Source of the DNA: Bacillota bacterium
GTDB taxonomy: Bacteria; Bacillota; Negativicutes; Veillonellales; Negativicoccaceae
Reading direction: 5' to 3'
DNA: 6,953 nt
NCBI GenBank assembly: GCA_023418435.1
Contig: JAEZZT010000119.1
Span: 1-6,953 of the forward strand
Shown: piece by piece, positions 1 through 6,481 of the stretch
Layout of the letters: every line of letters begins with the position of its first letter
How positions within the stretch are numbered: the stretch's first letter is position 1
The notes under the pieces: generated by a model
Seen by the model: the letters and a program-made list of their open reading frames with translations, nothing else
Databases searched by the model: none
What the model was told of the DNA's origin: nothing
Translations under genes and position numbers: made by a program

Positions 1-1
1 G

Positions 2-850
2 CCGCATACTTCTGCCGGTCGTATTCCTTCCCAAAAAGGATATCGCTTTTATGTCGATATGTTGATGGAAAACGATTTGGCCGAGACGGAATTATCGCAG
101 GCGATTGCCGATTGGGGGCAAAAGCAACAAAAAAATCAGTCCAAGATTTTTTCCGAAGCGGCAAAATTATTGGCGATGTTGACCCACAATCTCTCGGTCG
201 CCATCGAAACACAACAGAGCACGGAACGATTGAATTATATTCGTTTCATGCCGCTTGATGAGTTGCGAGCCATTCTTTTGGTAGTGACGGAAAGCGGTAA
301 AGTCGAGCATTCGCTTTTTCCGATACCGCCGGATATTTCCTGGGACGAATTGCAGCATTTTGCGGAGCGAGTCAGCAATCTTTTCCACCATGTTCCCGTG
401 GCGGAAATTACAATGGAAAAGCTCTGGGAATTGCGCGAAGGCTTTTTGTCTCCGCAGTGGTGGACGCAGGCCGTTACCGGTTTGCAGGCAAGTTTGTCCG
501 ATCAGGAGCAACAGACTGTCTATGCCGACGGTGTCAGCGAGTTGATCCGCCAACCGGAATTCCAGGATATGGAGCGAATTCGTCAGATTATTGCCCTCGT
601 AGAGGAAAGTGAAAAATTGGCGGATATGTTGCAGCCGCATGGGGAATCCGGCTTGGAGGTGCGTATCGGTCCGGAAACCGGTAACCCTCATTTGCAGGAT
701 TACAGTATTGTACAGGCTCGCTTTTTTGATGAAAATAGAGTGTTGGGAACGATTGCAGTTCTCGGCCCGACGCGCATGGATTATGGCAAAGTGCTTGCTA
801 TACTTCATTTATTACAACAACAAATCGATCATTTAATTCGTGAAAAATAA
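2..850 (+). CDS. hrcA: Heat-inducible transcription repressor HrcA (5' truncated by window edge)
   Basis: HrcA is the cytoplasmic repressor that binds CIRCE operators and shuts off the class I heat-shock genes; its activity is held up by GroEL in the species studied. The open frame runs from the window edge and gives 282 residues. It begins with the family hallmark PHTSAGRIPSQKGYRFYVD (residues 1-19 of the visible part), which closes the N-terminal winged-helix domain. The GAF-like core with its inserted dimerisation segment follows. The conserved tail LGPTRMDYGKV lies about 15-25 residues before the end. The ATG at 59 is internal: the conserved motif lies upstream of it. Family members are about 340 residues, so about 60 N-terminal residues, including most of the DNA-binding helices, are off the left edge. 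It is the first visible gene of the chaperone operon, 17 nt before grpE. The operator should lie upstream of the window. Identification is firm. Confidence 0.96.
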   Translation, partial: PHTSAGRIPSQKGYRFYVDMLMENDLAETELSQAIADWGQKQQKNQSKIFSEAAKLLAMLTHNLSVAIETQQSTERLNYIRFMPLDELRAILLVVTESGKVEHSLFPIPPDISWDELQHFAERVSNLFHHVPVAEITMEKLWELREGFLSPQWWTQAVTGLQASLSDQEQQTVYADGVSELIRQPEFQDMERIRQIIALVEESEKLADMLQPHGESGLEVRIGPETGNPHLQDYSIVQARFFDENRVLGTIAVLGPTRMDYGKVLAILHLLQQQIDHLIREK

Positions 851-867
851 GAGAAAAGAGGTGTAGC

Positions 868-1434
868 ATGGACGAGAAGATGAAAGTCGAACAGGACGAA
901 TGTCAAGAAAATACGGATCATCTGCACGAGCCCGAAGCCGGTACGGAACAACAAGTCGAGCCGGAAGAGATTGCAGCCGATGTGGCATTGCAGGACGCGT
1001 TGCAAAAGTGGCAGGAATGTGAGCAGCAATATCAACGCTTGCAAGCGGATTATCTCAATTTCAAGCGCCGCTCTCGAGAAGAAATGGTACAGGCCCGACA
1101 GAGATGCACCGTCGATGTGGTAGCGGAGTTTTTACCGACGCTCGATCTCTTTGAGAAAGCGTTGGCATTTCCGGTGGCGGAAGAAAATAAGAATCTGCTC
1201 AAAGGTTTTGAGATGGTCTATGGCCAACTGCGTGCCGTTCTGACTCAATTGGGAGTGGAAGAGGTTCCGACAGAAGGAAAAGCGGATTTTCACATTCATA
1301 ATGTAGTCGCCAAAGTAGAAAATAATGATTTGGCGGAAGATAGCATTTTGGAAGTAGCTAAGAGAGGTTATCGCCTAGGCGATATGTTGGTACGACCGGC
1401 AGATGTCGTGGTCGCAGTGAAAAGCAACGAATAA
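868..1434 (+). CDS. grpE: Nucleotide exchange factor GrpE
   Basis: GrpE is the cytoplasmic co-chaperone that releases ADP from DnaK and so resets the Hsp70 cycle; it works as a dimer. The 188-residue product has the usual three parts. Residues 1-40 are acidic, Glu/Gln-rich and probably disordered. Residues ~42-100 are helical and coiled-coil-like, with the family stretch DYLNFKRRSREE (61-72) and the FLPTLDLFEKAL segment (88-99). The C-terminal beta-wing contacts the DnaK ATPase domain and carries FHIHNVVAKVE (141-151) and GYRLGDMLVRPADVVV (167-182). The length is typical. The ATG is preceded by AGAGGTG (857-863), a good ribosome-binding site with a short 4-nt spacer. It sits 17 nt after hrcA and 15 nt before dnaK, so it is co-transcribed. 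Nothing is missing or odd. Confidence 0.97.
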   Translation: MDEKMKVEQDECQENTDHLHEPEAGTEQQVEPEEIAADVALQDALQKWQECEQQYQRLQADYLNFKRRSREEMVQARQRCTVDVVAEFLPTLDLFEKALAFPVAEENKNLLKGFEMVYGQLRAVLTQLGVEEVPTEGKADFHIHNVVAKVENNDLAEDSILEVAKRGYRLGDMLVRPADVVVAVKSNE

Positions 1435-1449
1435 TGAGGAGGAAGATGT

Positions 1450-3294
1450 ATGTCTAAAGTAATTGGTATTGACTTGGGAACTACCAACTCGGTAGTAGCT
1501 GTCATGGAAGGTGGGGAGCCTGCCGTTGTCACCAATGCGGAAGGATCCCGTTTGACCCCTTCGGTAGTTGGATTTTCCAAAACCGGAGAACGTTTGGTGG
1601 GACAATTGGCGAAACGCCAGGCGGTTTCCAATCCGAACCATACGATTATTTCGATTAAACGCCATATGGGTACGCAACATCGTGTGCAAATCGATGATAA
1701 GAGCTATACGCCGCAAGAAATTTCGGCGATGATTTTGCAAAAATTGAAACAGGATGCGGAAGCATACTTGGGTGAAAAAGTGACCCAGGCCGTAATCACG
1801 GTACCGGCATACTTTACGGACAGCCAACGTCAAGCTACGAAAGATGCCGGTTCGATTGCCGGATTGGAAGTATTGCGCATTATCAACGAACCGACCGCTG
1901 CTGCCTTGGCCTACGGTTTGGACAAAATGGAAGACGGTCAAGAACATACGGTCTTGGTGTATGACTTGGGCGGCGGCACTTTCGACGTCTCGATTTTGGA
2001 ATTGGCAGACGGCGTGTTTGAAGTAAAGGCCACTCAGGGAAATAATAAATTGGGCGGCGACGATTTCGATGAAAAGATCATGGAATGGATCGTGGCAGAG
2101 TTCAAAAAAGAAAGCGGCATCGACTTGTCGAAAGACGCTACGGCGATGCAACGCTTGAAAGAAGCTGCCGAAAAAGCCAAAATCGAATTGTCCGGCGTAA
2201 TGACGACCAATATTAACCTGCCCTTTATTTCGGCAGATGGAAATGGTCAACCGGTACATTTGGATTTGAATTTGTCGAGAGCAAAATTCAATGAATTGAC
2301 CGAGCACTTGGTCCAAGCGACCATCGAACCGACCCGCAAAGCCATGAGCGATGCCGGTTTGAAGCCGTCGGATATCGACAAGATTCTGTTGGTCGGCGGA
2401 TCCAGCCGTATTCCGGCAGTACAGGAAGCCATTCAGAAAGAATTGGGCAAAGAGCCGAGCAAGGGTATCAATCCGGATGAATCGGTAGCGATCGGTGCCG
2501 CCATTCAAGCCGGGGTTCTTTCGGGCGAGGTCAAAGATGTGTTGCTCTTGGATGTAACGCCATTGTCCTTGGGTATCGAAACCTTGGGCGGCGTATTTAC
2601 CAAGATTATCGACCGGAACACCACGATTCCGACTTCGAAGAGCCAAGTATTCTCGACGGCAGCCGACAATCAACCTTCCGTAGACATTCATGTCTTGCAG
2701 GGCGAACGCAATATGGCTGCGGACAACAAAACTTTGGGTCGCTTCGAATTGAGCGGCATTCCGGCAGCACCGCGCGGAGTACCGCAGATTCAGGTTACCT
2801 TCGATATTGATGCCAACGGTATCGTGCATGTATCCGCCAAGGATTTGGGTACGGGCAAAGAACAAAAGATCACCATTACCTCTTCGGGCGGATTGTCGGA
2901 TGACGAAATCGATCGCATGGTCAAAGAAGCGGAGATGCATGCGGCGGAAGACGAAAAACGCAAGGAAGGCGTAGAAGCCAGAAATAATGCGGACGCTCTG
3001 GCCTATCAAGCTGAAAAAACATTGAAAGAAATCGGTGATAAAGCGGATGCCGGTTTGAAATCCCAGGTGGAAACGGCGTTGGCCGATCTCAAAACCGCGT
3101 TGCAAGGAACGGATGTTGAGGACATCAAAGCCAAGGCCGAAGCATTGAGCAAGCCGTTGCATGAATTGACTTCCAAGCTCTACGAACAAGCCAATGCAGC
3201 CGGACAGGAAGCCAATCCGAATCAGGCTCAGACGGCACAAAACAATGACGATGTAGTCGATGGAGATTACAAAGTCGTAGATGATGATAAATAA
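1450..3294 (+). CDS. dnaK: Molecular chaperone DnaK (Hsp70)
   Basis: DnaK is the ATP-dependent cytoplasmic Hsp70 that binds exposed hydrophobic peptides, with DnaJ and GrpE as partners. All landmarks are visible in the 614 residues: phosphate-1 loop [10 protein letters not shown] (5-14), [13 protein letters not shown] (145-157), phosphate-2 signature [14 protein letters not shown] (170-183), adenosine motif [11 protein letters not shown] (312-322), interdomain linker [12 protein letters not shown] (364-375), the substrate-binding beta-sandwich (~380-480), the helical lid (~482-580), and an acidic tail ending [13 protein letters not shown] (602-614). Between IKR (69-71) and the QEIS segment it is about 24 residues shorter than E. 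coli DnaK, the form typical of Firmicutes. A strong site GAGGAGGA (1436-1443) precedes the ATG. Codon choice is very biased: 44 of 51 leucines are TTG, as expected for an abundant protein. Identification is certain. Confidence 0.99.
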   Translation: MSKVIGIDLGTTNSVVAVMEGGEPAVVTNAEGSRLTPSVVGFSKTGERLVGQLAKRQAVSNPNHTIISIKRHMGTQHRVQIDDKSYTPQEISAMILQKLKQDAEAYLGEKVTQAVITVPAYFTDSQRQATKDAGSIAGLEVLRIINEPTAAALAYGLDKMEDGQEHTVLVYDLGGGTFDVSILELADGVFEVKATQGNNKLGGDDFDEKIMEWIVAEFKKESGIDLSKDATAMQRLKEAAEKAKIELSGVMTTNINLPFISADGNGQPVHLDLNLSRAKFNELTEHLVQATIEPTRKAMSDAGLKPSDIDKILLVGGSSRIPAVQEAIQKELGKEPSKGINPDESVAIGAAIQAGVLSGEVKDVLLLDVTPLSLGIETLGGVFTKIIDRNTTIPTSKSQVFSTAADNQPSVDIHVLQGERNMAADNKTLGRFELSGIPAAPRGVPQIQVTFDIDANGIVHVSAKDLGTGKEQKITITSSGGLSDDEIDRMVKEAEMHAAEDEKRKEGVEARNNADALAYQAEKTLKEIGDKADAGLKSQVETALADLKTALQGTDVEDIKAKAEALSKPLHELTSKLYEQANAAGQEANPNQAQTAQNNDDVVDGDYKVVDDDK

Positions 3295-3315
3295 ATGACG
3301 GGGGAATACTCGTGA
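3295..3315 (+). other. Mini-ORF bridging the dnaK stop and dnaJ start (possible coupling element)
   Basis: Directly after the dnaK TAA (3292-3294) an ATG opens a six-codon frame (Met-Thr-Gly-Glu-Tyr-Ser) that stops at TGA 3313-3315. That stop overlaps the dnaJ GTG start (3312-3314) as GTGA. The only Shine-Dalgarno-like sequence for dnaJ, GGGGGA (3300-3305), lies inside this frame and is a mediocre match. A ribosome that reinitiated on the ATG after finishing dnaK would terminate exactly on the dnaJ start. The geometry is seen in the sequence; use as a coupling device is inference, and the ATG itself has no clear binding site of its own. Confidence 0.25.
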
Positions 3316-4448
3316 GTCGAGATTACTATGAGATATTAGGCGTTCCCAAGACGGCTAGCGAAGATGATTTAAAAAAAGCATATCGCAAATTGGCGCGGAA
3401 GTATCATCCGGATTTGAACAAAGACAAACCGGAAGAGGCCGAGCAAAAGTTTAAAGAAGTCAATGAGGCTTATGAAACTTTGTCCGACAGCAATAAGCGG
3501 GCGCAATACGATCAATTCGGTCATGACGCTTATAAACAGGCCGGTCAGGGTGGAGGTTTCGGCGGGCAAGGAGCCTATTCGGGATTCAGCAATTTCGGTG
3601 GTTTCGGCGATATTTTTGAGCAATTTTTCGGCGGTGGGGGAACCTCCCGCCGAAACGGCCCCATCGACGGCGCCGATTTACGCTATGATTTGGAGATCAC
3701 GTTGGAAGAGGCGGCTTTCGGAGCCACCAAGGAATTCAGCGTGGTGCGCGAAGAAACTTGTCCACGCTGTCACGGCAATGGTGCGGAGCCCGGTACTTCC
3801 GTAACGGAATGTCCGCATTGTCACGGCACCGGCCAGGAGCAAGTAGTCAGAAACACGCCCTTCGGTCAAATGGCGACGGTAGTGACTTGCTCGCATTGCG
3901 GCGGCACGGGTAAGCGCATCGAGACCCCTTGCAAGGAATGTCGCGGTACGGGTGTCGTGCGCAAGAGACGCAAGTTGGAAGTCAATATTCCGGCGGGTGC
4001 GGACACCAACACGAGAATCCGTCTGGCCGGCGAGGGTGAGCCGGGCCGACGCGGTGGCGCACAAGGCGATCTCTATGTCTATGTATATGTCAAACCGCAT
4101 GCGAAGTTTCAACGTCGGGGCGCAGATCTTTTCTGCGTACAACCGATCAGTTTTCCCACCGCTGCGTTGGGCGGTGAGGTCCTCGTCGAGACTTTGTACG
4201 GCAAATTGGAGTTGAAAATCCCACATGGTACGCAAGGCGGCAAGGTATTTCGCCTGCGTGAACAGGGGATGACCGACTTCCGGTCCGGTCGCAAAGGCGA
4301 TTTGCATGTGACTATTCACATCGAGGTACCGCAGAGTCTGAACGACGAACAACGCAAGGCCTTGGCCCAATATGCCGATGCCATGGGCGATGCGACCGTC
4401 AAGAAAGACAGCAGTTTTTTCAGTAAGTTGAAAGACACATTTTGCTAA
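3312..4448 (+). CDS. dnaJ: Chaperone DnaJ (Hsp40, type I)
   Basis: DnaJ captures unfolded substrate, hands it to DnaK and stimulates DnaK ATP hydrolysis. The 378-residue product is a complete type I Hsp40. The J domain covers ~3-70 with the catalytic HPD at 32-34. A Gly/Phe-rich linker covers ~75-118. Four zinc-finger repeats of the CxxCxGxG type are all intact: CPRCHGNG (150-157), CPHCHGTG (167-174), CSHCGGTG (193-200) and CKECRGTG (207-214). The C-terminal substrate-binding beta domains contain [14 protein letters not shown] (284-297) and [18 protein letters not shown] (303-320). The start is GTG at 3312, giving [11 protein letters not shown], the conserved N-terminus; no ATG fits. The weak site GGGGGA (3300-3305) and GTG start suggest lower translation than dnaK, as expected for a sub-stoichiometric partner. 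It is last in the operon, with a terminator at its stop codon. It ends in an unpaired cysteine (Cys378). Confidence 0.98.
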   Translation: MSRDYYEILGVPKTASEDDLKKAYRKLARKYHPDLNKDKPEEAEQKFKEVNEAYETLSDSNKRAQYDQFGHDAYKQAGQGGGFGGQGAYSGFSNFGGFGDIFEQFFGGGGTSRRNGPIDGADLRYDLEITLEEAAFGATKEFSVVREETCPRCHGNGAEPGTSVTECPHCHGTGQEQVVRNTPFGQMATVVTCSHCGGTGKRIETPCKECRGTGVVRKRRKLEVNIPAGADTNTRIRLAGEGEPGRRGGAQGDLYVYVYVKPHAKFQRRGADLFCVQPISFPTAALGGEVLVETLYGKLELKIPHGTQGGKVFRLREQGMTDFRSGRKGDLHVTIHIEVPQSLNDEQRKALAQYADAMGDATVKKDSSFFSKLKDTFC

Positions 4449-4471
4449 AAGGGCGAAAGCCCTTTTTTCTT
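4447..4471 (+). terminator. Intrinsic terminator of the hrcA-grpE-dnaK-dnaJ operon
   Basis: AAAAGGGC (4447-4454) pairs with GCCCTTTT (4459-4466) around a GAAA tetraloop (4455-4458) closed by a C-G pair, a stable GNRA-type loop. The T-run TTTTTTCTT (4463-4471) follows. The left arm begins inside the dnaJ stop codon TAA (4446-4448), so there is essentially no 3' untranslated spacer. It is the only strong hairpin-plus-T-run I see in the window and separates the chaperone operon from mtaB. Confidence 0.9.
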
Positions 4472-4479
4472 GCGATGAG

Positions 4480-4509
4480 TTGCAAAGAGTCGGGCAAGAT
4501 GGTTACAAT
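4480..4509 (+). promoter_or_regulatory. Putative sigma-A promoter of mtaB-hinT
   Basis: TTGCAA (4480-4485, 4 of 6 matches to the -35 consensus) and TACAAT (4504-4509, 5 of 6 to the -10) are separated by 18 nt. Transcription would start near 4516, about 30 nt before the chosen mtaB start. It lies just behind the dnaJ terminator and ahead of the next gene, where a new promoter is needed. No operator-like repeat and no CIRCE-like element is visible around it. Confidence 0.6.
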
Positions 4510-4531
4510 ATGAGTAGTAATATAAGAACTG

Positions 4532-4547
4532 AAGGATGGGAATTTTG
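4532..4547 (+). promoter_or_regulatory. Ribosome-binding site that selects the TTG start of mtaB
   Basis: AAGGA (4532-4536) is followed after 8 nt by TTG (4545-4547). The in-frame ATG at 4536-4538 overlaps this same AAGGA, leaving no spacing for it to serve as a binding site, and nothing better lies upstream. The TTG start also gives the N-terminus MNTVSFLTLGCKVN, which matches the usual family beginning without extra residues. Confidence 0.7.
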
Positions 4548-5846
4548 AATACTGTATCTTTTTTGACATTGGGATGTAAAGTAAATCAATATGATACCGA
4601 TGCCATGCGAGGTCTATTCGTGCAACGCGGCTATCGGGTGGTACCGATTCATGAGCCGTCGGATGTTTGCGTGATCAATACCTGCTCCGTTACTCACATC
4701 GGCGAGCGCAAGTCGCGCCAGGCGATCCGCAAGGCCAAGAAAATGAATCCGGATACGATGATCGTAGTGACCGGATGCTATGCGCAATTGACTCCGGAGA
4801 CTATTGCGGAGATTGATGGCGTCAATATTATTATCGGCACGCAGGATCGACACAAGATCGTCGACTTCGTAGAGTCGTATCAGCCGGCAACGGGACCGCA
4901 AAGCTATGTGCGTGATATTATGGCCACCAAGGATTTTGAGGATTTGCATCTGTATGGCGAGGCTTTGGAGCATACGAGAGCCTATATCAAAATTCAGGAA
5001 GGCTGCGGAAATTTCTGTACTTTTTGCATTATTCCGTTTACCCGTGGTCGCCTGAAATCCAGGCCGATTGCCGATATCGTGACGGAAACGGATCGCTTGG
5101 TCGGCTTGGGCTACAAGGAAGTGGTATTGACCGGCATCCATTTGGGAAATTACGGTCATGATTTTCGCGATGGAAGTGATTTGGCGACAGTGGTCCGCGA
5201 GTTATTGGCCAAGACAAGCGTAGAGAGAATCCGTCTGGGATCCATCGAATCGGTGGAATTGTCCGAGGAACTCATTGAATTATTGGTCCATGAACCCAGA
5301 TTGTGTCCGCATCTCCACTTGCCTTTGCAATCCGGTTCGGAGAGAGTCTTGCAAATGATGCGCCGACATTACCATTTACAGGATTATTTGGAATTGGTCC
5401 AAGGGCTACAGAAAAAAATTCCGGGCTTAGCTTTGACGACGGATTTAATTGTCGGGTTTCCCGGCGAGACGGAAGAAATGTTTCAAGAAACCTTGCAGAC
5501 TTTGCGGAGCATCGGCTTTGCAGGGGTACATATTTTCCCTTATTCCAAACGCAGCGGTACACCGGCCGCCAGTTTTCCGAACCAAGTTCCGGAGAATGTG
5601 AAAAAGGAACGGGTGCATCGTGCGGAACAGGTCGCATCAGAAACCGCAGCGCAATATCGGCGTTCATTTATCGGTCGAGAGGTAGCCGTCCTGGTAGAAA
5701 ATCGCTTGAGCAATGGACGATATGAGGGAATGACTCCGCATTATTGCCGAGTTCGCTTGGTAGGAGAGAACTTTCAACCGGGAATGATCGTTCCCGTACA
5801 AATTGTGGATGTGGAAGATGATGTGTTAATCGGTACATCGAAGTGA
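4545..5846 (+). CDS. mtaB: tRNA (N6-threonylcarbamoyladenosine-37 C2) methylthiotransferase MtaB
   Basis: MtaB is a radical-SAM iron-sulfur enzyme that converts t6A37 to ms2t6A37 in tRNAs reading ANN codons (B. subtilis YqeV is the reference). From the TTG at 4545 the protein is 433 residues, close to the family length. The N-terminal UPF0004 domain carries the three auxiliary-cluster cysteines: Cys11 in TLGCKVNQYD, Cys47 in INTCSVT and Cys78 in VTGCYAQ. The radical-SAM motif CGNFCTFC gives Cys154, Cys158 and Cys161, followed by IIPFTRGRLKSR (162-173). LTGIHLGNYG (195-204), LHLPLQSGS (257-265) and DLIVGFPGET (300-309) are typical core segments. A TRAM RNA-binding domain occupies ~370-433. TLGCKVN rather than a MiaB-type or RimO-type N-terminus supports MtaB. 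An ATG three codons upstream (4536) is the alternative start. It shares a transcript with hinT, whose binding site overlaps the mtaB stop codon. Confidence 0.95.
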   Translation: MNTVSFLTLGCKVNQYDTDAMRGLFVQRGYRVVPIHEPSDVCVINTCSVTHIGERKSRQAIRKAKKMNPDTMIVVTGCYAQLTPETIAEIDGVNIIIGTQDRHKIVDFVESYQPATGPQSYVRDIMATKDFEDLHLYGEALEHTRAYIKIQEGCGNFCTFCIIPFTRGRLKSRPIADIVTETDRLVGLGYKEVVLTGIHLGNYGHDFRDGSDLATVVRELLAKTSVERIRLGSIESVELSEELIELLVHEPRLCPHLHLPLQSGSERVLQMMRRHYHLQDYLELVQGLQKKIPGLALTTDLIVGFPGETEEMFQETLQTLRSIGFAGVHIFPYSKRSGTPAASFPNQVPENVKKERVHRAEQVASETAAQYRRSFIGREVAVLVENRLSNGRYEGMTPHYCRVRLVGENFQPGMIVPVQIVDVEDDVLIGTSK

Positions 5847-5857
5847 GGAGTGAAATC

Positions 5858-6211
5858 ATGAGTGATTGCATATTTTGTCAAATCGCAGCGGGGAAAATCC
5901 CCAGTACCAAAGTATATGAAGATAAGGATTTTTTCGCTTTTCGAGATTTAGTGCCGACGGCACCGACTCATGTGTTGGTGATTCCCAAGGTGCATATAGC
6001 GGGAATTACCGATATTGATTCTGCCGAAAAAGAAGCCGCAATGAGCAGATTATTGACGGCGGTACGCAAAGTAGCGGAGCTGGAGGGAATTGCCGAAAGC
6101 GGTTTTAGGACGGTGATCAATACCGGCCATGACGGTGGACAAACGGTGGGGCATTTGCATGCCCATGTCATCGGCGGAAAAGAATTGGGATGGCCGCCTT
6201 TTAAAGATTGA
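5858..6211 (+). CDS. hinT: HIT-family purine nucleoside phosphoramidase (HinT-like)
   Basis: Small cytoplasmic HIT-superfamily hydrolase; HinT proteins cleave AMP-linked phosphoramidates and lysyl-AMP-type adducts through a histidine nucleophile. The 117-residue product has the N-terminal CIFCQIAAGKIPSTKVYED (4-22), VIPKVHI (41-47) and the catalytic triad HLHAHV (99-104): His99, His101 and His103. By analogy with HINT1, His101 is the nucleophile. The C-terminus ends GWPPFKD, HinT-like. Cys4, Cys7, His46 and His99 could form the zinc site seen in some bacterial HIT proteins; this is inference. ATG 5858 is chosen because GAGGAG (5845-5850) sits 7 nt upstream and the protein starts as the family does. 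An in-frame GTG at 5843 overlapping the mtaB TGA would add five residues and has no binding site. The cellular role next to mtaB and rpsU is unknown. Confidence 0.93.
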   Translation: MSDCIFCQIAAGKIPSTKVYEDKDFFAFRDLVPTAPTHVLVIPKVHIAGITDIDSAEKEAAMSRLLTAVRKVAELEGIAESGFRTVINTGHDGGQTVGHLHAHVIGGKELGWPPFKD

Positions 6212-6236
6212 CAAAGTTCACAAATATGCTTATAAT
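6208..6236 (+). promoter_or_regulatory. Consensus sigma-A promoter of rpsU-yqeY
   Basis: TTGACA (6208-6213) and TATAAT (6231-6236) are both exact consensus hexamers with the optimal 17-nt spacer. The -35 box overlaps the hinT stop codon TGA (6209-6211). Transcription should start near 6242-6244, leaving a leader of about 45 nt before rpsU. A promoter this close to consensus fits the high demand for a ribosomal protein. No terminator separates hinT from rpsU, so some readthrough from the mtaB promoter is also likely. Confidence 0.92.
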
Positions 6237-6240
6237 TTTA

Positions 6241-6261
6241 TATGTGCACTTGCACCCCATA
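6241..6261 (+). promoter_or_regulatory. Short hairpin-capable element at the 5' end of the rpsU leader
   Basis: GTGC (6244-6247) pairs with GCAC (6252-6255) around ACTT. TAT (6241-6243) can pair with ATA (6259-6261), leaving CCC (6256-6258) as a bulge. The same bases contain the palindrome GTGCA-CT-TGCAC (6244-6255) in DNA. It sits at the predicted transcription start, so it could act as a 5' stem-loop or as a DNA operator. I cannot match it to a named ribosomal-protein leader class, and chance is not excluded. Confidence 0.35.
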
Positions 6262-6286
6262 AGACTATTTGGAGGGAGGGAAAAAG

Positions 6287-6463
6287 ATGTCTGAAGTGAA
6301 AGTCAAAAAGGGCGAATCGTTAGATAATGCTCTTCGCAGATTTAAACGTTCCTGCCAAAAAGCCGGGGTTCTTTCCGAAGTAAGAAAACGCGAGCATTAC
6401 GAAAAACCGAGTGTCCGTCGTAAGAAGAAATCCGAGGCGGCCAGAAAACGCAAATTCAAATAA
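6287..6463 (+). CDS. rpsU: 30S ribosomal protein S21 (bS21)
   Basis: S21 is a small basic protein of the 30S platform, near the 3' end of 16S rRNA, where it helps mRNA base pairing during initiation. The 58-residue product opens with [20 protein letters not shown], has the family segment [22 protein letters not shown] (28-49, both ends conserved) and ends in a very basic tail, [13 protein letters not shown] (52-58 inclusive of the last residues). The length matches the Firmicute family. The ATG at 6287 follows the unusually purine-rich site GGAGGGAGGG (6271-6280), a strong Shine-Dalgarno sequence. An upstream in-frame TTG at 6269 overlaps that site and is not the start. It has its own consensus promoter and is followed 18 nt later by yqeY, a pairing also found in B. 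subtilis. Its three leucines are TTA, CTT and CTT, unlike the TTG habit of dnaK. Confidence 0.97.
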   Translation: MSEVKVKKGESLDNALRRFKRSCQKAGVLSEVRKREHYEKPSVRRKKKSEAARKRKFK

Positions 6464-6481
6464 GCGGAAACAGGTGATAAG

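Noticed and set aside
59..61. ATG at 59 as the start of hrcA
   Set aside because: The same frame is open to the window edge and encodes the conserved PHTSAGRIPS segment upstream of this codon, so it is internal.
167..808. 213-codon minus-strand open frame opposite hrcA
   Set aside because: Shadow of the hrcA frame. HrcA is strongly supported by conserved motifs, and the antisense product shows none.
851..1449. CIRCE operator or extra heat-shock promoter inside the chaperone operon
   Set aside because: I looked for TTAGCACTC and GAGTGCTAA halves in the gaps around grpE, dnaK and dnaJ and saw none; the operator is expected upstream of hrcA, outside the window.
1375..3240. 621-codon open frame on the minus strand opposite dnaK
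   Set aside because: It mirrors dnaK codon for codon; long antisense frames opposite dnaK arise from its strong codon bias. The translation is Phe/Arg/Gln-rich, resembles no family, and has no convincing promoter or binding site.
3678..4370. 230-codon minus-strand open frame opposite dnaJ
   Set aside because: Shadow of dnaJ, whose J domain and four zinc-finger repeats are intact on the plus strand.
4563..4595. TTGACA (4563-4568) with TATGAT (4590-4595) as a second promoter inside mtaB
   Set aside because: The spacer is 21 nt, too long for a sigma-A promoter, and TTGACA is part of conserved Phe-Leu-Thr coding in mtaB.
5843..5857. GTG at 5843 overlapping the mtaB stop as the hinT start
   Set aside because: No binding site precedes it, while GAGGAG is well spaced before ATG 5858, and the extra five residues are not family-like.
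6269..6286. TTG at 6269 as the rpsU start
   Set aside because: It lies against the Shine-Dalgarno sequence itself, and S21 proteins begin at the later ATG.
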